A stretch of DNA of 18,425 nt from an uncultured Nitrospina sp. Its GTDB lineage: Bacteria > Nitrospinota > Nitrospinia > Nitrospinales > VA-1. Shown in pieces: positions 5,679 through 14,600 of this stretch. The DNA lies in NCBI GenBank assembly GCA_950072225.1, contig CATMOP010000004.1:1-18425 (forward strand), in the 5' to 3' direction. Each line of letters opens with the position of its first letter. Position 1 is the stretch's first letter. Made by a program: the position numbers and the translations under genes. Below the pieces are notes generated by a model. That model worked only from the letters and a program-made list of their open reading frames with translations. It was not told the DNA's origin and made no database searches.

Positions 5679-7604
5679 TCAGGCTGGCGTAGGATCAGGC
5701 ATGCCACTGTCCCCAAGCAGTCCCTCTTCGGAATCTGTTTTAGTTTTCAGTTTGTCAGCTGATACCTCAGGTTGTATCTTCTGTGGTTCTCCTCCAGAGG
5801 AATCAGAGTCAAAATCATTTTTTCCATCGATAATATTTTTGACCTCATCCCCAGTTAGGGTTTCTCTTTCCAACAGAGCCTGGGCCAGGTTTTCAAGGAT
5901 ATCGCGATTCCTTTTCAGTAATTCCGAAGCACGGTTGTATCCTCCCATAACCAGCGTCTTGACTTCCTGATCAATCAGTTTGGCGGTTTGGTCGCTGAAA
6001 TTTTTCTGGTTAGAAAAATCCCTGCCCAAAAATACCTGCTCCTCCTTAGAACCGTAGGAAAGCGGACCCATTTTTTCACTCATGCCCCATTCGCAGACCA
6101 TTTTACGGGCCATTTCTGTGGCCCGTTCAATATCGTTACCGGCCCCCGTGGTCATTTCGCCGAGACAAATTTCTTCCGCACACCTTCCACCCATCAAAAT
6201 AGCAAGGCTATTATAAAGATACCCCTTTTGATACGTATGTTGCTCATCCATGGGCAACTGCATCGTCACTCCCAAGGCACTTCCTCTTGGGATGATAGTC
6301 ACTTTATGGAGAGGATCAGTCCCAGGCAAAAGGGAGGCCACCAAAGCATGACCTGCTTCATGGTAGGCCGTTGTTTTTTTCTCCTTCGCGGAAATAACCA
6401 TACTCCTGCGTTCAACCCCCATCATGACTTTGTCTTTGGCCTCCTCAAAGTCATCCATAGATACGGCTTTTTTATCGTTCCGCGCTGCCAACAGGGCCGC
6501 TTCATTAACAAGGTTAGCCAAGTCTGCACCAGTGAACCCAGGAGTTCCCCTGGCAATGATTTTCAAATCCACTTCATCAGTAAGCGGAACCGTGGCAGTA
6601 TGAACTTTCAAAATTCCATCCCGGCCTTTGATATCGGGGCGACTGACCACAACCTGCCGGTCAAACCGTCCTGGCCTCAACAAGGCCGGATCCAGAACAT
6701 CGGGGCGGTTGGTCGCCGCGATCAGGATGACCCCTTCGTTATTTTCAAATCCATCCATCTCAACCAGAAGCTGATTGAGGGTCTGTTCCCGCTCATCATG
6801 GCCTCCACCCAAACCCGCACCGCGATGTCTCCCGACAGCGTCAATTTCATCAATAAAAATCAAACACGGGCTGTTCTTTTTGCCCTGCTCAAACAGGTCA
6901 CGGACCCGTGATGCGCCAACCCCGACGAACATTTCAACAAAGTCTGAACCACTGATGCTATAAAATGGAACGTTGGCTTCGCCGGAAATAGCCCGGGCCA
7001 AAAGGGTTTTTCCGGTACCCGGAGGGCCGACAAGCAAAACCCCTTTGGGAATCTTGCCCCCCAGCTTGCTGAACTTCTGGGGCTCCTTTAAAAATTCAAT
7101 GATTTCATGAAGCTCTTCTTTTGCCTCATCGACACCCGCAACATCCTTGAACGTGGTCTTATTTTTCGTTTCATTAAGTCGGGCTCGGCTTTTCCCGAAA
7201 GAAAGGGCCTTGCCGCCGCCGACTTGCATTTGGCGCATAAAAAACATCCAAATTCCCAGTAGCAAAAGCATGGGGAACCAGGAGATAAGAACGCTCATGT
7301 ACCAGCTCGTCTGTTCCGGGGCCACCACCACAATCCGAACATTTTTATCTCTGAGCGCTTTGATGAGATCCGGATATTTTGGAGGAGCAGTGGTTTCGAA
7401 AGCCTGATCATCTATATACTTGCCGGTGATATTATCACCTCGGATCATTACCTCGTTGACCTGCCCCTGTTCCACCTGATCCATAAAATCACTAAAAATA
7501 ACTTCAGATTGAATGATTATTGGCTTATTAAATATATTGAACAAAGCAATCAGGACTATGCCGATCACCAGCCAGAGAGCTAAATTCTTATAAAATTGAT
7601 TCAA
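5679..7604 (-). CDS. ftsH: ATP-dependent zinc metalloprotease FtsH
   Basis: Inner-membrane AAA+ protease that unfolds and degrades misplaced or unassembled membrane proteins and selected cytosolic regulators. With the ATG at 7610 the product is 643 residues; positions here use that count. A membrane helix (about 11-28) is followed by a periplasmic domain (30-105) and a second helix (106-125). The AAA+ module has Walker A GPPGTGKT (195-202), Walker B LIFIDEID (250-257) and the second region of homology ATNRPDVLDPALLRPGRFDR. The zinc site is HEAGH (417-421) plus Asp493 in GAGNDIERA. The tail is acidic and Pro/Ser-rich. The ATG at 7610 abuts the ribosome site TAAGGAG with no spacing. The TTG two codons on (7604) is spaced by six bases and gives an N-terminus starting with the family-typical NQFYKNLALWLVI, so I chose it. 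Repeat DNA flanks the gene on both sides. Confidence 0.96.
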   Translation of the reverse strand: MNQFYKNLALWLVIGIVLIALFNIFNKPIIIQSEVIFSDFMDQVEQGQVNEVMIRGDNITGKYIDDQAFETTAPPKYPDLIKALRDKNVRIVVVAPEQTSWYMSVLISWFPMLLLLGIWMFFMRQMQVGGGKALSFGKSRARLNETKNKTTFKDVAGVDEAKEELHEIIEFLKEPQKFSKLGGKIPKGVLLVGPPGTGKTLLARAISGEANVPFYSISGSDFVEMFVGVGASRVRDLFEQGKKNSPCLIFIDEIDAVGRHRGAGLGGGHDEREQTLNQLLVEMDGFENNEGVILIAATNRPDVLDPALLRPGRFDRQVVVSRPDIKGRDGILKVHTATVPLTDEVDLKIIARGTPGFTGADLANLVNEAALLAARNDKKAVSMDDFEEAKDKVMMGVERRSMVISAKEKKTTAYHEAGHALVASLLPGTDPLHKVTIIPRGSALGVTMQLPMDEQHTYQKGYLYNSLAILMGGRCAEEICLGEMTTGAGNDIERATEMARKMVCEWGMSEKMGPLSYGSKEEQVFLGRDFSNQKNFSDQTAKLIDQEVKTLVMGGYNRASELLKRNRDILENLAQALLERETLTGDEVKNIIDGKNDFDSDSSGGEPQKIQPEVSADKLKTKTDSEEGLLGDSGMPDPTPA

Positions 7605-7692
7605 AACCATCTCCTTACGAGTTCTCTTTTTTCTATTTTGGGACTGTATCTTAACACAAAAACAATTTTTGTCGCATGCTTTAATAATCAGT

Positions 7693-7865
7693 ATTTTAAA
7701 AGGGATTTCTACTTATTGTACCTTTCTTCTATGGCAAACACTAGGCGTGGAGCCAATGAAGCAATATCTTTGACTGCTAGCAACTGTATTCGCGGCTCAA
7801 TCAAGTTCCTGTTCGTTGCTCCCGGCGGCTCATCGGTGGCCAAAAGCAATTTTCAGAGACGCCCT
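7693..7865. repeat. Intergenic repeat beyond the tilS stop (long form), containing copy D
   Basis: Matches the repeat behind ftsH in its outer blocks (7693-7745 and 7829-7865). Its extra middle part (about 7746-7828) includes copy D of the GCAATA-type repeat: CACTAGGCGTGG (7739-7750) and GCAATATCTTTGAC (7761-7774). The exact reverse complement of CACTAGGCGTGG also occurs at 15863-15874. The right end of the repeat runs into the tilS stop codon, so it begins where the gene ends. The rest of the tilS-ftsH gap (7611-7692) is AT-rich with no clear promoter. Confidence 0.65.
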
Positions 7866-9280
7866 TAAGGCTCTTTTCCTTCGATAAAAAGTACTTTTTG
7901 CGTTTTATCGGAAATACAGAATCGATCAGAGATTCGCTCCCCATATATCCATATAATATCGTCTTCGGCGTTAGTCAATATGGGAATAAAAGGTCTTTTT
8001 TCTCGGGGAATCTTTCGGTCAATAAAATAGGACTTCAATTTTTTGTGTCCTCGCATACCCAATGGCACAAAATGATCGCCCGGTTGGAAAAACCGCGCCC
8101 CAATGAATTCACCGGTCTTTTCAAAGTCTAAATAAGCCTGCTTTTCATCAACGGGTTCTGGGAAAACTACAGGTGGTTCCATAAGCCGCGCATGCAGTTG
8201 AACTCCTCCTTCGGCTAAACTCGTTACCCCAGGAACCTTCAACCTGATTGTTTTTTTTTCCAACCCAGGAGGAAATACCAGACTATCTTCTGATTTCTTG
8301 GACAAGGAAAAGTGCATCATACCATAGTCACAGGACACCCTCACATTCCCTGGGAGTTTTAATCGACTCCCCACTCTTGCATGGGCAAACAGATCAAGAA
8401 CTTGTCGAACATGCAAAGCGGTAATAGCACGCAAATCTCCCTTTAATTGATACAATACTTCGCGAATCAACCGTCTTTTCATTGCTTGAGGTTGCTTCTG
8501 AAATTCAGACATCTCAAAACATAAGTCCCGCCTTCCCTTCCGGATTGTCACAAGCTGAGAAAAGAGTTCGCGGGTTTTTTCGGATATCCAATCATCTTCT
8601 TCCCGTGCGATTTCTGCCAGGCCCAACAGGTTCCCAGAAATGGCAGTATCAAAGGTTTTTAAGAAAGGAATTACATCGTGTCGGATTCTATTTCTCAGAT
8701 ATTTTTTTTCGTGATTGGAGGAGTCAGTACGATAAGCCAGATTCCGATCATTCAAAAACTGCTCTAATTCAGACCGAGTACAGCGCAAAAGAGGCCGAAC
8801 CACATTCCCCCTCTTTTCCGGTATTCCCGCAAGTCCTCTCAAACCAGTTCCTCTAAACAGGTTCATCAAAATCGTCTCAACCTGGTCATCTGCGGTATGC
8901 CCCACTGCAATTTTGCTCCCTTTAGTAGATAAAAGGATTTTCTCCAAAAACCGGTACCTTAAAATCCGAGCAGACTCTTGGAAAGATGTTTTTAGATGGA
9001 ATTTTTCCCTGGCCACATCTATCTCTTCTATAAAAAAAGGGAGAGAAAGCTTGTCTGCTTCCTTCCTTACAAACCTTGCCTCCTCATCAGACTCTTTCCC
9101 CCTAGACAAATGGTTTAAATGAGCGACAAATAGGTCATAGCCAAGCTCCTTCGAAAACTGTTCCAAAAGATAAAGTAATGCCAGCGAATCAACCCCGCCG
9201 GATACAGCAACTAATACCCTGTCTCCCGGAGAAATCAGTTCAATAATAGCTGATCTTGTTTTTTTTAAAATGTCTGGCAT
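7865..9280 (-). CDS. tilS: tRNA(Ile)-lysidine synthase
   Basis: Uses ATP and lysine to change C34 of tRNA-Ile2 (CAU) to lysidine, which switches its amino acid identity from Met to Ile and its codon from AUG to AUA; normally essential. The 471-residue product carries the N-type ATP pyrophosphatase P-loop SGGVDS (27-32), then the family segments AHLNHLSRG, ESARILRYRFLE, GHTADDQVET and MNLFRGTGLRGLAG. A helical linker follows, and a C-terminal substrate-binding domain includes RFFQPGDHFVPLGMRGHKKL, FIDRKIPREKR and WIYGERISDRF. The length matches the long (Bacillus-like) form. The ATG at 9280 lacks a clear ribosome site. A TTGACT lies at 9356-9351, but the -10 region 17 bases on (CCCAAT) is weak. 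It sits 103 bases behind the SurA-like gene, and tilS-ftsH adjacency is common in bacteria. Confidence 0.95.
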   Translation of the reverse strand: MPDILKKTRSAIIELISPGDRVLVAVSGGVDSLALLYLLEQFSKELGYDLFVAHLNHLSRGKESDEEARFVRKEADKLSLPFFIEEIDVAREKFHLKTSFQESARILRYRFLEKILLSTKGSKIAVGHTADDQVETILMNLFRGTGLRGLAGIPEKRGNVVRPLLRCTRSELEQFLNDRNLAYRTDSSNHEKKYLRNRIRHDVIPFLKTFDTAISGNLLGLAEIAREEDDWISEKTRELFSQLVTIRKGRRDLCFEMSEFQKQPQAMKRRLIREVLYQLKGDLRAITALHVRQVLDLFAHARVGSRLKLPGNVRVSCDYGMMHFSLSKKSEDSLVFPPGLEKKTIRLKVPGVTSLAEGGVQLHARLMEPPVVFPEPVDEKQAYLDFEKTGEFIGARFFQPGDHFVPLGMRGHKKLKSYFIDRKIPREKRPFIPILTNAEDDIIWIYGERISDRFCISDKTQKVLFIEGKEP

Positions 9281-9383
9281 AAAATTTTTATCGAAAGGAA
9301 TTTTATGTAGAAATCAAGAAGGAAAGGATTGGGTAGAAAACATAGAATTTAGTCAAGCCTGAATCAAAGTCGGTCTTGGAAAA

Positions 9384-10664
9384 TTAAAGACGATTTAGGA
9401 GCTTTTCTTTGCGCTTTTGATATTCCTGTTCAGATATCTTGTTTTGATCGCGCAATTGTTTAATATGTTTGAGTTTTTGCTCCAAGGACCCGAATTCAGA
9501 ATCTTCGTCTTGCTTTGAATTTTCCTTCGACTTCTCAACGGACTTATACATTGCCTCCCATTTTTTCTGTAAAGCCTGTTGCCTCGAATGGTTTTTCGAT
9601 CTTAATTTCTTTTTTCTCTTGTCTTTACCGTTGGTTTTCTCGATTTCAAAATCCCTTGAAACCATGCTCTTATTTTTGGCGGGTTCATCAAATAAGGTTA
9701 CTTCAATAAAAGCGGATTTTTTCAATTCATTTATCCAATCGTCATAAACTTGTTTTTGCTTTTGCATGGAAAGAATCTTATGAATTCGATTCTTGACATC
9801 TTTTAAAGTTAAAGTTTTTCCAGGCAAAACTTCATCAACCTTGATAATATGGTAACCATACTCCGTTTCAACGATATCACTGATTTGCCCTGGCTTTAAA
9901 CTAAACACCACCTCCTCGAACTCACGAACCATTTTACCTCTCTTAACAAACCCCACATCCCCACCACTGCTGGCAGAAACATCTTCCGAATATTTGATGG
10001 CAAGTTTGGAAAAATCACTGCCCTTTCGAATCTCGCTGAGGACTTTTTTTGCCTGCCGTAATTTTGCTCTTCTTCGGTTTTCAGAAGAACCGCGCTCAGA
10101 AATAAAAAGGATGTGGCGAGTTCTTACCTTGCCCTCCTCCCAGAATTCTTTCTGATTTTTTTTATAATATTTTATTATGCTTTTCTCGCTGACTTTCACC
10201 CGGTTACCAATTTCAAACTGGGTAATTTTTGAAACCAATATCTGGTCTCGAATATGGTTTTTATAGGATTCCAGGGTCCTCCCTTCCCGCTTCAACATTT
10301 CCTGCAACTGCCCATCCGCCAGATTGTTTTTCTTTTTAATATCCTCAACTGCTGCATCTATGGCATATTCATCTACAATAAAGCCGTATTTTTTCCCCTC
10401 CTGAATCTGCAGTCTTTCTTCAATAATCATATTCAGAGCATCCTTCAACAGATCCTGCTCTGAAATGCTAATAGGAGCACCCACGTACTTCTGCCTCAAT
10501 AATTCAGCCCGTTCTTCAATAGCGCTTAAAGTAATTATTTCGCTATTTACTTTTGCGGCCACCTTATCGAGAACCCTGGCATGAGCCGACAACAGCCCAA
10601 AAACCAACGGCAACAACAAAGACAAGATAAACCCAGCTTTAGTGGATTTTTTCAAGAAAATCAT
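9384..10664 (-). CDS. SurA-like periplasmic prolyl isomerase with a SHOCT-like C-terminal tail
   Basis: Exported chaperone/prolyl isomerase expected to assist outer-membrane protein folding in the periplasm. From the ATG at 10664 (426 residues) there is a signal peptide (lysines, then GFILSLLLPLVFGLLS, cleavage after AHA near residue 29). A SurA-type N-terminal domain follows (VLDKVAAKVNSEIITLSAIE onward). A single parvulin domain spans about 179-280 (RTRHILF, SEDVSASSGGDVGF, VREFEEVVFSLKPGQISDIV, EYGYHIIKV). E. coli SurA has two parvulin domains. The last 95 residues are unusual: a Lys/Arg/Ser-rich linker, then about 393-426 reading SLEQKLKHIKQLRDQNKISE and onward, which looks like a SHOCT motif. 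The frame extends to a TTG at 10676. The gene overlaps the end of the preceding isomerase gene by 26 bases, suggesting coupled translation. Confidence 0.88.
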   Translation of the reverse strand: MIFLKKSTKAGFILSLLLPLVFGLLSAHARVLDKVAAKVNSEIITLSAIEERAELLRQKYVGAPISISEQDLLKDALNMIIEERLQIQEGKKYGFIVDEYAIDAAVEDIKKKNNLADGQLQEMLKREGRTLESYKNHIRDQILVSKITQFEIGNRVKVSEKSIIKYYKKNQKEFWEEGKVRTRHILFISERGSSENRRRAKLRQAKKVLSEIRKGSDFSKLAIKYSEDVSASSGGDVGFVKRGKMVREFEEVVFSLKPGQISDIVETEYGYHIIKVDEVLPGKTLTLKDVKNRIHKILSMQKQKQVYDDWINELKKSAFIEVTLFDEPAKNKSMVSRDFEIEKTNGKDKRKKKLRSKNHSRQQALQKKWEAMYKSVEKSKENSKQDEDSEFGSLEQKLKHIKQLRDQNKISEQEYQKRKEKLLNRL

Positions 10665-11601
10665 ACTTGATCTCAATCTCCGATTTCTCTTTTAACTGAA
10701 CCAGCCATTTCTGAAAAGCTGACTCTTGAAGTTCCTGCAACAGAACTTGTTCAACTGATTTTTCGGATTCATCAAAGCTCATTTTCCGTTCTTTAATTTT
10801 ATCGATGACCTTAAACAGATGAAAACCATAAGGAGTGCGAATGATGTTACTGACACCATCAATTTTCAGCTTGAAAACATTATCAAACTCTTCAGGCATC
10901 TGACCGGCCTCAAAATAACCCAAATCCCCGCCCAGAGTTCCTTCCGGACCCAGCGAAAATTCTTTGGCGAGTTCAGAGAAATCTTTTTGCTTCGACTGCA
11001 ATTCTTTTTGAATTAGACGGATTTTTTCTTCCGTCTCAACCATGATATGCAGGGCTCTTACCTGCTCACGCTTATGAAACTTGGACTCATTGGCATCAAA
11101 ATAACGGCGCATTTCTCCATCACTTACAGATACTTTACTATTGACCAAAATACTAATCAATTTTTTTATCAACAAGTTGTTTTCTATAGTGTACTCCCAT
11201 TCTTTTCGGGTCATTCCCTCAAATTCCAGCTGTTTTTTAAACGAATCATTAGAATACCCCGCCTCTGCTTTCAACAAAGCTTCATCCAGTTCTTCCTGAC
11301 TGATCTCTATTTCATTCTTTTTTATTTCCTGTCTTAAAAGAGTATTATGAACAGTTTGCTCCAAAACTCTGTTTTTGAGCCAAGTCAATTCTTCCGGCAA
11401 GATTTCTTCGGTGCTGTGCACACGGAATTTCTTCTTATACATTTTTAATTCTGCCTTAAACTGCTCCAGAGAGACTTCTTCATTATTTACAACTACGATG
11501 GCAACGCTATCAAGCAATTCATCGGAGGAAGAGGAACCATTGGAGCAAGAAACCATACTCAGGAACATTCCTAAAGCGATTCCTTCAAGCCATTTATTCA
11601 T
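10639..11601 (-). CDS. Parvulin-type peptidylprolyl isomerase, probable lipoprotein
   Basis: PpiC/PrsA/SurA-type isomerase, probably tethered to the periplasmic face of a membrane. From the ATG at 11601 (320 residues) a short hydrophobic segment ends in the lipobox-like MVSC with Cys19 as the likely lipidated residue. The n-region is unusual, having one Lys and one Glu. A SurA-N-like helical domain (about 30-165) precedes one parvulin domain (about 175-275): VRALHIMVETEEK, LAKEFSLGPEGTLGGDLGYF, MPEEFDNVFKLKIDGVSNII and TPYGFHLFKVIDKI. The ribosome site AGGAGG is about ten bases before the ATG. A TTG at 11607 lies too close to it. The start is two bases after the mfd stop, and the end overlaps the SurA-like gene, so the three are very likely one transcript. 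Which substrates it folds cannot be read from the sequence. Confidence 0.88.
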   Translation of the reverse strand: MNKWLEGIALGMFLSMVSCSNGSSSSDELLDSVAIVVVNNEEVSLEQFKAELKMYKKKFRVHSTEEILPEELTWLKNRVLEQTVHNTLLRQEIKKNEIEISQEELDEALLKAEAGYSNDSFKKQLEFEGMTRKEWEYTIENNLLIKKLISILVNSKVSVSDGEMRRYFDANESKFHKREQVRALHIMVETEEKIRLIQKELQSKQKDFSELAKEFSLGPEGTLGGDLGYFEAGQMPEEFDNVFKLKIDGVSNIIRTPYGFHLFKVIDKIKERKMSFDESEKSVEQVLLQELQESAFQKWLVQLKEKSEIEIKYDFLEKIH

Positions 11602-11603
11602 TA

Positions 11604-14600
11604 TCAATTTTCCTCCTCAACCGGAAGCAACGAATGTGCCAGCTTTTGCAGGTAATTTTTGACAAGTTTCAAATCCGTTTTCCACCCCTTGCGATCCAAG
11701 CGGATTTTAATCTTATACTCCGACTGCATACTCAAGCGTTCATCGAACAAAGAAGTTAATATTTGTGGGTTGATGGCCGTTGAAGGTAAAAGATGCAAGC
11801 ACGCATCATTATGTTTAAGTTCGATTTTGGAAATATGAATTCTCTGGCATAGCATACGTATCTCTAAAAGGGCCAGAAGTTTTGCAACCGATTCAGGATG
11901 CGGACCATACCTATCTTCTAATTCACTCGCTATTGCCAAGCCTTCATCATATTCGCTGGCAACCTGCATTCTCCGGTAAAAATCCAGACGCTGGTTCAAA
12001 TCAGGAACATAATCTTTGGGAATAAATCCTTTAACCATCAAATCCAGCTCCGTCTCAATTCTGGGGTCGGCTTTTTCCCCACGGATATCTTTCACCATAT
12101 CTTCAACAAGCTTGCAATACAGGTCAAATCCGACTGACGCGATATGTCCGGATTGGTTGTGCCCCAGCATATTGCCCACTCCGCGGATTTCCATATCACG
12201 AGCCGAAAGCTGGAAACCTGCCCCGAGGTCACTCATTTCCTCAATAGCACTAAGACGTTTGCGGGCTTCGACCTTCAAGCCTCCAGTTCCCGGGATTAAC
12301 AGATAGGCATAGGCCTGATGTTTGTACCGCCCCACTCTTCCCCGCAATTGGTAAAGTTGGGCCAGTCCGAATTGATCCGCGCGATTGATAATGATGGTAT
12401 TGGCAGAAGGTATATCGAGCCCGGATTCAATAATAGACGTACAAAGCAGAAGATCCACCTCCTTATCCATGAATTTTTTCATTACTCTTTCCAACTGATG
12501 TTCCGGCAATTGGCCATGGGCAATGTCTATTTTTACTCCGGGAACCAGTCGCCGAATCAATTCGCCGATGGAATGGATGCTATGAATTTTATTATGGACA
12601 AAAAACACCTGCCCGCCCCGGTCTACTTCCCTCATTATTGCCTCACGAATCACTTTTTCATCAAACTTTCGAATAAAGGTTTTGACCGCAAGGCGGTCAA
12701 CGGGGGGTGTTTCGATGACGCTTAAATCACGCACTCCCATCAGGGAAAAATGCAATGTGCGGGGAATCGGTGTTGCAGTAAGTGTGAGGATATCTACGGA
12801 ATTCCTAAGCTTCTTCAACTTTTCCTTGTGCTTGACTCCAAACCGTTGTTCCTCATCGATAATGATCAAGCCGAGTGAGGCAAACTCCACATCCTTCGAC
12901 AACAATCGATGCGTTCCTATAATAATATCGACGTTGCCTTTTTTTAGTTGCGCCAGAGTCTCTTTTTGTTCACGGGGAGTTCGGAACCTGTTGACCATGT
13001 CAATATTTACCGGGTATTCGTGAAAACGTTCCCGAAATGTCTGCAAATGTTGCTGGGCGAGAATAGTGGTTGGCACCAGTACGGCAACCTGCTTTTTATC
13101 CAGAACTACCTTGAAAGCCGCTCGCATGCCGACTTCCGTTTTACCATATCCAACATCCCCGCAAATCAATCTATCGGTGGGCTTGTCCTTTTCTAAGTCC
13201 GCCTCTACATCCTCAATGGCTTTCAATTGGTCCTCGGTCTCTTCATATTCGAACGCATCTGCAAACTCCCGCATCAAAATAGTATTGTGCGAATAGGCAT
13301 GGCCTTTAGTAAGTTCCCGGGAAGCATAAAGTTTCAGCAAATCTTCTGCCATTTCCTGAATCGCTTCCTTGACTTTTTTCTTTTGGCGCTTCCAGGCTGC
13401 TCCACCCATTTTACTCAAGGGGGGTGGGGTTTCCGTTGACCCTACATATTTTTGAACTAGCCCAAGCCCCTCCATCGGGAGATACAGTTTTTCGTCATCG
13501 GCATAGAGGATTTCCAAAAACTCGCCACCCCCTACCCCGGTTTGGAGGTCCCGGGTCCTCTGATACAAGCCAATGCCATAATCAATATGCACCAGAAAAT
13601 CACCTTCTTTTAAATCCTTAAGCCCTCTTAGAAAAACTTGAGAACGGGGTTTTCTGCGATGCCGATGTTTGTGGGTTCTTCCAAATATTTCGTGTTCCGC
13701 AATGAAAACCTGATTGCATGCAATTAATTGAAAGCCCTCACTGATTCTTCCAAGGTCCACATCGATTTCAAGTCCCCAATCATGAAGCAACTCATGAATA
13801 CGGCGAACCTGCCCCTTTGTGGGGGCAACCACCACCACTCTATTTTCATCCTCCTGCCAATTAAGAACTTGTTCGCTGAAGGCATCAAACTTCCCTGCTA
13901 CCAAAGGAATGGGTTTCACCTCCAAGGCGAGGGTCCGTTCCGCTTCTTCTGAGGTTTTCAAGGTGTTTAAGGCAACACATCCCTTGAATTTCGACACATA
14001 ATTATTAAATTCATCCATGGTTAAATACAGTTCTTCGGGAGAAGCGGCGACATCCCCATTTTCCATAACCGAGTGATATTCTGTATCGATGAGACTTTGA
14101 AACTGCTCAGATTTAGCCTGAAGCTGGTCCTCCTCCTCAAGCACCACTAAAGAATCTGGATGTAAATAATCAAAAAGCGATTCACGAGTGGAATAGAAAA
14201 AAGGGGCAAGATATTCCATCCCGGAAAACACCCCGAGATGCTGAGTTTTTTCCAGAAGCTCCTTCAGGGCCAAACGGTCGCACCCATTTTTTTCGGCAAA
14301 ATTTTTGATGGCCTCCACCCCATGCTTTTTTTCAATTTCGCTCAGGCAAAGCTCCCGCACAGGAAGTATATTCACCGCTTCCAGCTGGTCGATGGACACT
14401 TGGGATAACACATCAAACTCACGAATGGACTCCACCTCATCGCCAAAAAATTCGATTCGAACCGGGTTCACCCCTCCGGGCTGGAAGAAATCGACAATAT
14501 CCCCCCGCACACTGAACTCCCCTCTATTTTCCACTAATGCAGAACGTGTAAAACCATTATCAGATAGACAGGCTTCCAAAAATTCCCGCTCCAAACTCAT

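Noticed and set aside
5988..6911. Long plus-strand open frame (307 codons) antisense to ftsH
   Set aside because: It lies wholly inside the conserved AAA+/protease coding sequence of ftsH and its translation has low-complexity, shadow-like composition with no recognisable motif or ribosome site.
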